From the NCBI RefSeq assembly GCF_020080835.1, contig NC_058164.1, forward strand, positions 10,300,142 to 10,364,141: a DNA stretch of 64,000 nucleotides, written 5' to 3'. The DNA comes from Cotesia glomerata (lineage: Eukaryota; Arthropoda; Insecta; Hymenoptera; Braconidae). The notes beneath the pieces are model-generated. The model was given only the letters and a program-made list of their open reading frames with translations. It was not told the DNA's origin and did no database searches. Both the position numbers and the translations under genes were made by a program. Below are positions 35,327 through 47,717 of the stretch, one piece after another (the first letter of the stretch is position 1; each line of letters starts with the position of its first letter).

Positions 35327-38300
35327 AGGGTGTGCCAAAAAAAGACGATATTTTTTTTTTTCACTCTTAGCCCAAAATATGATAGGATATGTCTAAACAA
35401 AAATTCTGTCAAAAGGCCAGCTCTTAATTTCAATTTTAAGAGCTCCTTCATCGAACTTTAAGTTTTCCCATATAAATAACATGGAAAGTACGGTTTTAAA
35501 CAGTATTTTACCCTGCAAGCTGTGAAGAAAATTTTTTTTGATAAAATGAATGATTGGACCTTTTTAAGCATTAAATTTCTGAGAAAAAATTTCATTGAGT
35601 CATAAATCAATCGTCATTATTTAAGTTTTTACGGATCTTTGAAATTTGAATTTTTTGAAAATTTTACGTTTTTTGCATTTAACAGCCAAACTATTGGAGA
35701 TAGAAAAAAAAATTAAATAGCAATTTTGTAGTTCGTTTGATGCTCTATAACAAAGTTCTTAACAATTTTTTTGTATAATCAATAACAAAAAAGCTACAGA
35801 CCTACAAAGTTTTGTTTTTATTATTTTTCACTTTTTTCAATTGAACTATCGATGATATAGAACAAAAAATTTAGTATAAATTTTTTAGTATATCAAATTT
35901 GCAACAAAATTGTATAGGTGAGATTTCTCGTATTATTGATGGTTAAAAGTTACAGGCTCAACAAATTCTATTTTTATGATTTTTCATCTATATCATGTAG
36001 TATATCAATAATATATATAAAAAATTAATAATAAATATAAAGTACATTCAATTTTTTACAAATTTATGCTTGGTAAACTTTATATACTGTCTGCAGTTCC
36101 TAGATCAAAAATTGTTTACTAAAATCCAGTAAGAATCAGAAGAACTACAATAAGAATTTGTGAAATAGAACCCTCCTTCAAGTTGTTTACTATGACTAGA
36201 TTATTATAATTATGGTTTATGATGAAATATACACGATTAGATTAAATAATGATGATAATAAATTTATAATTACTTTGCAAATAAAACAGATAAAAAAGTT
36301 TTTTATAGTTTTGATTATATATTTAGACTCTAAAGAAATATGTTTCCTTTTCAATATCAATTAATCGCAATTTAACCTCTCCGTTTAAAAACTCAACATT
36401 TCAAAATACTATTTTTTGTCTCTCGTTCAAGCAGTTATTGATGAAAGTACCGCCTTTCAAATATCACTAAAAAATTAAAAAAATTCATTTGCTCCTTTAG
36501 ACTTTTGACTAGTAGTCGAATTTAACTAATACTGAACACTGACATAAGATTTAATACTAGATCATAGTGGTTTTTTCAGATAACAAATGACTATTCGTTG
36601 TAATGTATAATTTGATCGTAATTTTTGAAATAATTTTCTAAAACTTAATGAACATTTTTATATTCCAGAAAAAGCATGACAGAGATGATTATAAAGAGCT
36701 TTTGGAATTAGTGTTAATATTCTTAGGTGGTACCCGAAAAACGGAATCAAATTTAGAGCTCCAGGACCAAATCATCATGCAAGATGGATGGCTAAGGCTC
36801 TATATGTTTTAAAAATCTTCATTTTTAAAAAACAGTTTAAAGTCAATGCAACTGAAGTAAATGGACTGAGATATGTCTGCTTATTTCTAGTTAATTTCTA
36901 CACGGTTTCATGGTTTAATGCACCTTCTGCGATAAAGTCATCCTATCAAGATTTGAATCTGATCAAAAATCTTTATGAATTCCGTTCTGTCCATAAAAAA
37001 ATGTCTGAAGCAGCAACGGTGACATTTTCAAGACACTTATGGTACTTGTCAGAAGAGTTGGTCGGGTTAGCTTTGTTTGATGACAGAGTTTCCTTACATG
37101 CTAAGAGACAAACCGTAACTGCAATAAAAACGCGAGAAAGTAATGCTTCGAATTCAAAAAAATTTATCGTCAAAGACGTAAGCTTATTATTATCGAAAAC
37201 ATCGAAGATTTTGCTAGCAAGCAATCTCTATTTTTGTTTGAGCAGTATCAATTACCGTATCAATTTATGGACAAGGATCCAGAGCTCTGGGCATTTGATC
37301 AAGATTATCTACATTGCAAATCTGTGTTTTCAGACTTAAAAGTTGTCAACGATCTCGCTGAAAGAGGTGTTGCATTAATCCAGGACTACAACAACTGCTT
37401 AACGAGAAATGAAGAACAAAAACAATATTTATTGCAAGTTGTCGAAGAACACAGAAAAAAATTTCCTTACGTTACCAAAAATAAAATTGTAGCTACTTAT
37501 TCAAAGAAATAAAAAAATTTAACTACACGATTGAAACTATGATAATCGTTTTTGTCTGTTATTTTTATTAAGTGATTATAAATTTATTATCATCATTATT
37601 TAATCTAATCGTGTAAATTTTATCATGAACCAAAATTATAATAATCTAATCATAGTAATCAACTTGAAGGAGGGTTCTATTTCACAAATTCTTATTGTAG
37701 TTTTTCTGATTCTTACTGGAATTTAGTAAACAATTTTTGATCTAGGAATCTCAATCTTGCTGATTAAAAAAATTAACCATTTGTCTCGATAATCACTCAA
37801 TTTGTATTCATTGAATATTTCTTTAACGCAAAACATTACTGAAGTAACAATAATATTGTAACGATATTGAACTGCAGACAGTATATAAAGTTTACCAAGC
37901 ATAAATTTGTAAAAATTGAATGTACTTTATATTTCTTATTAATTTTTATATATATTATTGATATACTACATGATATAGATGAAAAATCATAAAAATAGAA
38001 TTTGTTGAGCCTGTAACTTTTAACCATCAATAATACGAAAAATCTCACCTATACAATTTTGTTGCAAATTTGATATACTAAAAAATTTATACTAAATTTT
38101 TTGTTCTATATCATCGATAGTTCAATTGAAAAAGTGAAAAATAATAAAAACAAAACTTTGTAGGTCTGTAGCTTTTTGTTATTGATTATACAAAAAATTG
38201 TTAAGAACTTTGTTATAGAGCATCAAACGAACTACAAAATTGCTATTTAATTTTTTCTATCTCCAATAGTTTGGCTGTTAAATGCAAAAAACGTAAAATT

Positions 38301-38634
38301 TTCAAAAAATTCAAATTTCAAAGATCCGTAAAAACTTAAATAATGACGATTGATTTATGACTCAATGAAATTTTTTCTCAGAAATTTAATGCTTAAAAAG
38401 GTCCAATCATTCATTTTATCAAAAAAAATTTTCTTCACAGCTTGCAGGGTAAAATACTGTTTAAGACCGTACTTTCCATGTTATTTATGTGGGAAAACTT
38501 AAAGTTCGATGAAGGAGCTCTTAAAATTGAAATTAAGAGATGGCCTTTTGACAGAATTTTTGTTTAGACATATGCTATCATATTTTGGGCTAAGAGTGAA
38601 AAAAAAAAAATATCGTCTTTTTTTGGCACACCCT
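35327..38634. mobile_element. AGGGTG-ended DNA transposon with ~1-kb TIRs
   Basis: The left arm runs from agggtgtgccaaaaaaagac at 35327 to about 36290. The right arm runs from about 37555 to gtctttttttggcacaccct at 38634. The two are near-identical inverted copies apart from a ~110-bp insertion in the right arm (about 37750-37870). The unique interior is only about 1.25 kb and holds a broken transposase-like coding region. Such long TIRs are unusual. I do not recognise the superfamily from the termini. Confidence 0.85.
36665..37512 (+). pseudogene. transposase-like protein, C-terminal half (frameshifted)
   Basis: Three frames carry pieces of one protein: KHDRDDYKELLELVLIFLGG (from about 36670), then FRAPGPNHHARWMAKALYVL and HLWYLSEELVGLALFDD (to about 37170), then FEQYQLPYQFMDKDPELWAF and VVNDLAERGVALIQDYN to TAA at 37510-37512. 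At least two frameshifts separate them. I know this pattern (APG.H.ARWMAKA, HLWYL, ND.AERGV.L...YN) from uncharacterised proteins multiplied in arthropod and cnidarian genomes. That recall is not tied to a named superfamily. Position between long TIRs supports a transposase. Confidence 0.68.
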
Positions 38635-38640
38635 AATATA

Positions 38641-38756
38641 TCTATACTACTATATAAATCTATTGACTCTGTCTGTACATTCAATTTTTTCATCTAATTT
38701 TGTGATAAATAATCGTTTTATGATGCGCTGATTCACATCCGACTTTTTTTTTTTTT

Positions 38757-38789
<33 letters not shown>

Positions 38790-40851
38790 ATGTCTTCTTA
38801 TAACTCAAGAACGGCTTGACCAATCTTAATAAAAATTGGTATACAGTCAGAACACGTTATTCTGCGAATGATAGGACATATATGATGTCGGTCAACCCAG
38901 TGGTGGTTATGAAATAGGAGTCCTAATCTATATTATTATGAGATTCCTATCTATATAGTCACCCATCACGATATCTCGGGAACCATCAGACCTAGAAACT
39001 TGAAATTTGGTTGGAATATTACTTTTGCCATGTAGAGGTCAGCTAAGAACGGTTTTTAAGAAATTCTTCCCCTAAAGGGGTTTGCGGGGGCGTTAACAAT
39101 GAAAAATTTCCAGTTTTAAAATATAGCTCCTATCGACTCCAAATTTGGTAGGAATTTTCTGTCAGAGATGTAGAAATAGTATATGAATGAATTTTACGAT
39201 ATTTCACCTCGCAGGGGATTGCGGGGGTGAGTGTTAACAATGAAAAATTTTAAGTTTCAAACTGTAGCTCTTACAGACTCCATATTTGGTAGGAATTTTC
39301 TGTAAGTGATGTATAAATCATTTATGAACGAATTTTACGATAGCTCACCCGACAGGGAATTGCGAGGGTGGGTGTTAACAATTAAAATTTTTAATTTCCA
39401 AGCTATAGTTTCCATAAACTTCAAATTTGGTAAGAATCTGCTACATATGAGATAGAAATGATCTAAGAGCGGATTTAATGACAACCTAATCCAAATATGA
39501 ACTGCGGGGGTGGGTGTTAACAATGAAAATTTTTAATTTCCGAGCTATAGCTCTTATAGGTTCCAAATTTGGTAAGAATCTGCTATATGTGTGGTAGAAA
39601 TGATCTAAGAGTGGGTTTTGTGACAACTTACTCTAAATATGGATTGAGGGAGTGGGTATTAACAAAAAAAAATTTTAATTTTCAAAATATAGCTCCTACA
39701 TGCTCCAAATTGAGTAGGAGTCTTCTATATGTGATATAGAATTGATCTAAGAGCGGATTTTACAACGAATCACCTCCAATGAGGATCACGGGAGTGAGTG
39801 TTGACAATAAGAACTCTTAATTTCCAAAATATAACTTCTAAAAATATAAATTTGGTAAGAATCTTTTATTTCTTATGAAGAGATCATCTCAAAATGGATT
39901 TTAATAAATTCTACTCCTGATAGAGATTGCGGGGTTGGGTTTTAAAATCTAAAATTTTAATTTACAAATAATAACTTCCAAAGACTCCAAATTTGGTAGG
40001 AATCTTCGTGTATGATGTCAAGTTCAGCTAAGAATGGATTTTCTCGAATTCTAACCCCATAAGCGATTGCGGGCGCGTTAACAATGAAAATCTCTCATTT
40101 TCAAACAATAGTTTCTATGGCCTCGAACTTTTGTTGGAACCATTTGTTTATAATGTAGAAATCATCTCGAATAGGATCTTACAAAATTCCTCCCCTACAT
40201 AGGAGTACGGGAGTGATGATTGTCAAAAAATTCAGATTGTTCCTACAGATATAAAATTTGATAGAATCTCAAGAAAAATAGGAAATCACAGGGATGGCCT
40301 CCAAGGTCAACCGATTTGAATATTTTTCTTTCTTAATAATTATATTTTCTTACAACAATCGTCTCTTTGGCAGCGGCTAAAAAGTCATTTTAACGTTTCC
40401 AAAATTTTACTTTCCATGTAGCTATTCAGTCAACGGACTAAAAGATTAACATACATTTATTTTTACTGATCACTAACCGATGAATTGTTCTTTTTACGGA
40501 GGAAATTTTAATGAACAGCAAAATTCGCTGCACTTTGAGCTAGACAGATTTCAACTTCACTAATGAGACCTACAATAACTTTAACTGAAACTTTCAATGC
40601 TCATTTCAAATTTTTTTCTTCGTGTCAATTATTATTCATTTTTTGAAGAAAGCCACGGGAATTTTATATTAATTGCACATTGAAAGTTACAATAAATATT
40701 AGCTCGAATGATCACATGGATAAAAGGTAAATGCCAATTCGATGAAATTTGGAATCTCTGTAAGTCAATACAATACTCCAATTAAATTTCAAGTTTAAAT
40801 GTACAAATACAATTCTATAAACGCCCAGCGGAGCGGGCGGGTAACAGCTAG
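38641..40851 (+). mobile_element. non-autonomous Helitron
   Basis: The 5' end is TCTATACTACTATATAAA at 38641 after an A (38640). The 3' end has a hairpin (CGCCC...GGGCG at 40822-40839), then gggtaacagCTAG ending at 40851, followed by T. A^T insertion, 5' TC and a 3' hairpin just before CTAG are the Helitron rules. No Rep/helicase ORF is present. The interior has a (TCTG)n tract at about 38759-38788 and a 141-bp minisatellite. A HINE-like 3' hairpin fragment is embedded near 40290-40325. Confidence 0.88.
39070..40235 (+). repeat. ~141-bp minisatellite, about nine units, inside the Helitron
   Basis: The anchor gattgcgggggtgggtgttaac recurs near 39081, 39221, 39362, 39504, 39645, 39787, 39928, 40067 and 40206, a regular spacing of 139-142 bases. 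Units share ctccaaatttggtaggaatc and are moderately diverged. No ORF spans the units. Confidence 0.88.
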
Positions 40852-40854
40852 TAT

Positions 40855-40856
<2 letters not shown>

Positions 40857-40904
<48 letters not shown>
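40857..40904. repeat. (AT)n microsatellite
   Basis: An AT run immediately after the Helitron end. Confidence 0.9.
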
Positions 40905-40912
<8 letters not shown>

Positions 40913-41622
40913 TTATATATATATACGATATAACGCGGCTTGTCAGCACGATAGCGTTTTCAATTTATGACCGATTCTTCTCAAACTCAGCATGCTTTAT
41001 CTATCGATCAAGACCAAGGTTAAGTTCGAAGATGAGCTTAATCGGGCGAGTAATTTGGAAATGACAGGATTTTGAAATTTTGAAAATCGTAAAAATTGAT
41101 GTTTTTGCTACTTCAACTTGATATAATTACTGATCGAGACAAGATATCAAAATTCGGTAAAATGCATTGCAAAGCTCTTTTTATAAGCTTCAATTTCCAC
41201 TACTCAGAAGTGGTAATAGCCTCAATATTACTCCTTTTAGAGTTCGTTTAATGAAACAGTTTTACTGTTGCAGCCGTTTTAGAATTATTGTCTGCATCAT
41301 AGCTTAATCATGATGTAAATTCAATAATTACGATAATGATTAGTCTTTCGTGTAATGTTTTCAGCTAATTCAAAAGTTAATTTTTTTTCCAAAATTTGTT
41401 CTAAATAGTTTTAAATTTATTATTGAATTTTGTTTTTAATTCATAAATTAAGTTATACATTATTAGTGTTATTATATTATTTTATTAAAAATCAATTTTT
41501 TTTATTTGAAAAATCTACTTCCATTTCGGCTGCCGAATGGCTTTTTTTTTTATTTTGAAAACAATTTAAATCCTCTTAAAAATTTCTTTGATTTAATTAA
41601 TTTGCATTATTTCCTGTATATT
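40905..41622. other. unassigned DNA
   Basis: I recognise no gene or repeat; the stretch is AT-rich. Confidence 0.4.
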
Positions 41623-43774
41623 AGGGTGGGCCCAAAATCCGCTTTTTTAGAATTTCGTTTAGTAATAGCAAAAATATTGTTTATTAAGTTATAAAATAAT
41701 TTTGTGTGAAAGGAAAAAATTTTTGTTCAACATCTCAGGCTCGCCGATTGCAGTCAAAGATAAAAATGCTCAAAAAATTTTTTCATCAACTTATTTTGAT
41801 TGGAAATTTTATGCTCTACAAAAAAGTCCTTTACACAAAATTACGTAGCACCCATAGATTCAGAGATAATCCCAATTTTAGTATCAAAATAGTAGATTTT
41901 CGCCATTAAAATAATCTTGTTAGTTTGAAATCTATTTATAAGTTCTCCATTCGACAGGAAATTAAGTTTTCTATCAAAATGTTTCTTTGTAAAATTTTTT
42001 ACGAGTGATAATTATCAAAATTATTCCAATTTTCGTTCAAAAAGTGGCATTTTCGACAGTAAATGAATTATATCTTGGTATAAAATGTAATAAAATTCTT
42101 ATCAGTTTCAGTAATCAGTCCTATGTCTAATAGAGTCGATATTACAACGGCTGCAGTGGCGCGAGCACTTAAGTTATACCTTTGGCTAGTAAGAGCAGTT
42201 TCTTTGAATTCAATTCTATTTTGACTTTAAACGAGATTAAAATCCATGTTTCTTCTTTGTTTGTAGCTTAGTTCATACAATGAAATTGTTTTTCGACGAA
42301 GTACTGTTAATGGAAGAAGTCGATTTTTGAGAAAAATTTATTTCACCGAATGATGAATTATAAGATAAGTCTGAAGATACCAAATTTTGGTTTAAATCTG
42401 AGATACTACGAGGCATACGTTCTGTATATTCATCATTCGGCTTTGGGATGTTCAAAAATTGTCGAGAGATTTTTCGTAAGCGTGTAGTTCTCTGATCTGC
42501 GAGAAATTCATGTTGAGTGACAGGTATTTTTTTTTCTTCTGGACAATTGCAGATACTGAATTCAATACATTTACAAGAGCTTACATCGAATAGTTTTTTT
42601 GAATCAGTCCTGTAATCATTAATTTTTTGCTGTCCAGATCACGAAGAATGGCGATTATTACACACTATTTTTTTAGCTTTTAAATATTTTTCATGTTGAG
42701 CAATTATTAATTGGATAATTCGTTTCGTTGAAACTGTTGGAATAGAAATTATAGAGAATAACTTTTCTACGTCTGTAGCTACAATACTTGCAATTTCAGA
42801 AAGTGATGGCTCAAATTGATTCTTGTTTTTTCTTCCTTGTCTTAGGTAATTACAATACCTCACAATTTCTTCCTTGCTTGGAAGATGATCCTTGGGTAAT
42901 TTATCTGGCTCTCCAAATAAAGAACACGCTGACATTTTAAGAAAGTGCTTTGTACTACTGTTAATAAAATCAGTATGGAGAAACAATATTAGAAATTTGT
43001 AGCCGATTTTCAAATTTATAATTAAGAAATTCCATAAAGTATACTTACAAAACAACAAGAAAATAATAATAATGATTTGATGACAGTTATTTTCTTAACG
43101 TATGTCCCAATTTAAGTAAACTATTGAACTGAACACAAAATGTCAGGAAACTTTTTAATAAGGTTATGCATTGCAATGAAAGGTATTTGAAGATAAAAAG
43201 GAAATTTATAGGACAATATAGAACGCCATCTGTTGGCAATCGCTAAGACAAACGGATTGCTCTCTTTGCAGAAGTCTACTCTAGCGCTAATAGCGGATGT
43301 ACCGTGAACAAAACTTTGAAAAATGTTATACTAATTTTTATCGGAAATTTGTAATTATTATAAAAAATATTAAATGTCACTTTTTGAACGAAAATTGGAA
43401 TAATTTTAATAATTATCACTCGTAAAAAATTTTACAAAGAAAAATTTTGATAGAAAATTTAATTTCCTGTCGAATGGAGAACTTATAAATAGATTTCAAA
43501 CTCACAAGATTATTTTAATGGCGAAAATCTACTATTTTGATACTAAAATTGGGATTATCTCTGAATCTATCTTTTTTGTAGAGCATAAAATTTCCGATCA
43601 AAATAAGTTAATGAAAAAATTTTTTGAGCATTTTTATCTTTGACTGCAATCGGCGAGCCTGGGATGGTGACCAAAAATTTTTTCCGTTCATACAAAATTT
43701 TTTTATAACTTAATAAACAATATTTTTGCTGTTACTAAACAAAATTCTAAAAAAGCGGATTTTCGGCCCACCCT
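41623..43774. mobile_element. AGGGTG-ended DNA transposon with ~0.4-kb TIRs
   Basis: The left arm, agggtgggcccaaaatccgctttttt (41623 to about 42060), pairs with the right arm (about 43370 to 43774, ending ggcccaccct). The interior carries the N-terminal half of a transposase-like gene on the minus strand. The left TIR begins where the coding region breaks off, so this is an internally deleted copy. Confidence 0.85.
42098..42935 (-). pseudogene. transposase-like protein, N-terminal half
   Basis: I chose Met 42935 (MSACSLFGEPDKLPKDHLPS) because upstream residues are low-complexity. The frame shows a helical segment (IVRYCNYLRQG, ISIPTVSTKRIIQLIIAQHE), one TGA at 42639-42641, then LFDVSSCKCIEFSICNCPEE and EFLADQRTTRLRKISRQ, a Cys-rich CxC...C.C motif before a DQRT element. 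It runs to TGA at 42273-42275, where GTATGA could be a splice donor. A further exon, SARATAAVVISTLLDIGLIT, follows at 42169-42098 after a cttaag acceptor. I recall this order from the same uncharacterised family as the 36665-37512 fragment. Confidence 0.6.
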
Positions 43775-43998
43775 ACTGTATATAGTTATGACTTAATAAT
43801 TTTATATCACGATTTAAAAAGGCTAACAATATCACTATGATATCATTATGATTTTATGCAGATATCACCATCACTTTATTATAAATTCATGTTAATATCA
43901 TAATGATTTCATAATCAAATTACAAGAAATTTTCTTTCTCCAACAAGAAAAATAAAAATTTTATAATCTAGTTAATAAAAAATTTGTTCCCATAAATA

Positions 43999-44131
43999 TT
44001 TTACTTATTACAGATATCAAATGTATATTAATATGGCTTTTATATGGATCTCATATTTGTGTCAAAATATGAGATTCGTTATGATATTCATAATGAACCT
44101 CATCATGATAGCAGATGATTTTTACACGGGA
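43999..44131 (-). repeat. CCCGTGTAAAAATCATC repeat, copy B
   Basis: Inverted partner of 33875-34009. Confidence 0.65.
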
Positions 44132-44640
44132 GTGATGTGCGAAAAATTATCTTGATTATGTTAGTTAATTACGTTTAATTATTTATCAACTAAGTGGATA
44201 AAGCTATTGCCACTCGTGCATTTTTTTATAAAAAGTTTTTTCAAAATAATTTTCATACCCACAAACAAAAAATTAAAACGGAATCAATTTCGTAATTTTC
44301 AAAAATAGATTTATTGTAATAGAAATTGAAAAAACATAAAGGACGTGGTATCTTACATGGCTATCTAATTTGATGCTGTTTAATTATAATTAGAAATGAG
44401 AAAAAATAAATACATCAGTAAATTTTTTTCTTACACGCTTGCGTTATAACTCCAGTTGATGCTCCATGGAAAAAAAAAACATTGTTAAAATGACTATCTA
44501 ACGTATCCTCAAAATAACAATCCAGTTTTCTGATTTAAGGATTCATTTTTTTCATTCAAGCATACAGAGAATAGCTTTTGTAAATATATGTAGTTTCGTC
44601 AAAACAGGCAACTGTTTAGTCAACGTGAGGATCTGTATAG

Positions 44641-44795
44641 TTTCAAAAAAATTTTTTTGGTAGTCTTTTTAAGATTTCTCAAAATTTACTGGTTCGAGTC
44701 GGTCCAAATTATGGCCAAAATCTAAGTTTGGTCAAGCCCTTTCGAATGGAGTCAACCGCGATGAAATCGGTCAAGCCGTTCAAAAGTTATGAAAG

Positions 44796-44863
<68 letters not shown>

Positions 44864-44999
44864 CATCGCGAAAACATTCAGGGAAGCTTCCTAGGATCTC
44901 AAAACGTCAAGATAAGATGAGAACTCGATTTTCAAAAAACGTGGTAAAACCAATAACTTCCCGATTTTTGAAAATTTTCAATTTTCTTAGCGGGAAGTT
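44641..44999 (-). mobile_element. HINE-like element, copy 5, 3'-truncated
   Basis: On the minus strand it starts AACTTCCCGCTAAGAAAATTG at 44999 with the 5' hairpin, then a (TG)n tract (44800-44862 as CA), then the aacggcttgaccgatttcatcgcgg block. It stops before the GAGCTC units. Confidence 0.75.
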
Positions 45000-46429
45000 G
45001 AAAATACCACGAGATATTTGAAAGACAACAGAAGAAATGAATATCATAAATAAATAACCCGTAGTTATAAATTTCCTTATTCTCCACTTTAATCGATAGA
45101 CCCGAAATAGAATTTTTTTTTCTATTTCAAAATTCAATAAGTTTTATGGGTCGTGCACTTTTGGATCTTTCAAACTTAATCTATTTTTATCCACTACTTT
45201 TCGTAATTAGCTTGTATTCATGCTACATTATTAATATATAATACAATAAATTTATATCTGCTTATAAATATGTGTTACCTGTCTATTCATATTAGACATA
45301 ATAGTTTTAAGTTTGTTGAAGAGCTTTATCGTATGCATTATATTAAGAAACACTGTACAGCAAAGGATTGATTTATTTTTGATACCTTTGAAAACATAAA
45401 CTAGTTTATCTGTTGTACATGTTACACATGTGCATATTATACGTATTTAAGTCACAGCAGAGAATTGTAAGAGTGAATACGTTAAGGGTATGGATTTTAA
45501 AATGATGTGTAGGTACAAATGGAGTTATATAACAGAGTAGAACAATTAAATGCTAAACTACCCCTCAAGGGCATCCTGCACCCCTAATGCGTTCTTTATG
45601 GCGATTTAATGCTCCTAATATTGCATAGCGACCCTTGTTTATACCAGTTCAGCGCTTCCCATTTTCGTTTCGTCTGTTTATCTTCCTACATCATTTTTAC
45701 TTTACTCTTATTCTTTCGTTGAACCTCTCAAGTATTTTATTATATTTCAATATATATTTGTGCCAATCCACTACTACATATATAAATGGATGTACGTAGA
45801 TTTTAATATAAAAAATCAAAATTTCATATGTGTTGACTGTTTACATAATACAGATACAATGGAGATTAATAAATAATTGAAAGTCATTGCAGTGTGTAAT
45901 AATGACATTTTAGCCTGAGAACCCCTGGAAATGGAAAGGGGTGCATGGGAAAAGTTGGTGGTGTGTTTGCTCTGGAGATCTACCAGTCGAATAATGTAAT
46001 GCCGACAGCTCTATTCAACCGTTTCTAATATATCTGTCACCGTATTGGAGGCGTTGTTTGGTCAAGCCTGAGGCTTGATACTTGATTAAATTACCAAGTT
46101 GTTAATTAACTTGGTTTTATTTAATTTATAGTTCCAAGCATATATTTATGTAGCAAAGCTTACCCGCGTAAACTTTAGTATTCATTCGTGCTTATTTTTT
46201 ATTTCCAGCACTGTTGTAATTTAGGACGTTTTAATAGGTCCGCATTTTTAACCATTCATGATTGCATGCATTCATTTATGCATACTATCAGTTCGGGTGT
46301 TTGAATTTTTATTTTTAAAATTAATGTTTAATATTATTTATTAATTTCCTTGAATATTGTCAGATATGCACTGATAGAAGGATTTAGTACAGAGTACTAA
46401 ATTGATTTAGTAACAAAATTTCTTTATGA
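45000..46429. other. unassigned DNA
   Basis: No gene or repeat was recognised. Positions 45550-45660 and 45910-46080 are locally less AT-rich. Confidence 0.4.
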
Positions 46430-46506
46430 TAGCCAATGTCTATGTAACGAGTCTGGGTTTGCCAGTCTTGGTTCAAGAGTTAACCAATATTTAATTAACA
46501 AGGCTT

Positions 46507-46732
46507 CACAGAAAAAAAAAGGTTAACTTGAATCAAGTAAAAAATTCTTGAACCAAAAGAAAATAATTTTGAAAAGTTTTACTGTTTTGAATCAAGACGA
46601 AAAATTCTTAAATCAAGTTGAAATTATTTAAACGAAGAAAAATTTCATGGTTTAAGAATTTTTTTACTTAAATCAAGGAGATGAAGTTCTTTAACATTAT
46701 TTACTTGATTCACGTTAATTGTTTTTCTGTGT
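46507..46732. mobile_element. TTGATTCAAG-type MITE
   Basis: The ends cacagaaaaaaaaa and tttttctgtg are inverted, with family-typical interior units. Confidence 0.65.
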
Positions 46733-47009
46733 TGGCTTATTATCCTTGGCCCAAGACCCAGCCAATATTCAACTGTCTTGGTTTGCTACTCCTAGATCAA
46801 GATCTAGCCAGTGTCTATGTAACAAGTCTTGGTTTGCCAGTGTTGAACCAAGACCCAGCCAATATCCAATTAACTTAAAGGTTGATCAGTCTTTATCCAA
46901 AATCTAGCCAATATTTTTGTAACAAACATAAATTATGGAAATAATAAACCGTCACACTCTGTCACCATATAGATTTAGCTTATAAGAATGATGAGATGTA
47001 GGTCGACAT

Positions 47010-47084
47010 CGGTCGTACGGCGTAGGGGTTAGTTATCAGTCTAGCAAGCGCGCGGCTCGGGTGTTCGAATCTCGGTTAGGGCAA
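47010..47084 (+). repeat. tRNA-like block
   Basis: Box-A-like tacggcgtaggggttagtt and box-B-like gtgttcgaatctc stand at tRNA spacing. The same block occurs inverted at 49541-49612. The cloverleaf does not close well, so I call it tRNA-derived. Confidence 0.55.
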
Positions 47085-47717
47085 ATACAATTTTCACTTT
47101 ATTTCCATAATTAATAAACGTTAGATCTAAATAAAAAGTCAAATGGTCTAAACTTGCGTTAGCCCTGCATAAAAATTAAAATAAAAAAAAAAATTACAAT
47201 TAAAAAATTCCTTTTTATCACTTTTTATCAAATGGCATGGGCCAGACTTAAATAGTAACTGTGGCCCAGTCCTGGTAACCAGGCATGGGTCAGACTTGAA
47301 AATCGGTATTGACTCAATACTAAAATTCAGTCTTGGCACAACACTTATTTTCAGTCGGCACAGTACTGATATTCAGTCTTGGCAGGAAGTTATCATTTGT
47401 ATGCTTAGACGGACTTGGGCCAAGCTTGGATTTCAAGCTTGCCCCAGAGTTAATGAGCATTGCGCCAAGCCTTGGCCAAGCTCGGGCCGGTTGTCATTTC
47501 CTATAAGGGTCATTGCAATTCATAAATTTTGAAAAATTGAAATTTTTGTATTTTTGGGTATGTAAACTTTTTTTTCGGCTGGTGACAAATTGTTTAATAA
47601 TATTTTAATTTTTGAATTAATTGATAAAGTTTAAATTGTAGTAGTTGTATATACTTACACTTTATAATCCCTAACTTCGTTTATAGTGATATAATAGTTT
47701 ATTTATTTATCATTTAC

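Larger units (their letters stand above)
46430..47510 (+). repeat. CTTGGCC-rich dispersed repeat, copy A
   Basis: It has many short units of the type ccagtcttggcccaag(c)ttgg, a tRNA-like block (47010-47084) and an end cctataaggg. An inverted relative is at 49240-50756. A TTGATTCAAG MITE (46507-46732) is inserted in it. Confidence 0.65.

Noticed and set aside
38641..38697. Telomeric or rDNA-targeted site for the R1-like LINE
   Set aside because: No TTAGG or rRNA sequence flanks either LINE copy; both flanks are CA repeats.
39070..40235. CRISPR-like array
   Set aside because: Units are ~141 bp, tandem, diverged and lack unique spacers, in a eukaryotic Helitron.
40290..40325. A further HINE copy inside the Helitron
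   Set aside because: Only the 3' hairpin-like sequence is present, without the GAGCTC units or the 5' end; too short to call an element.
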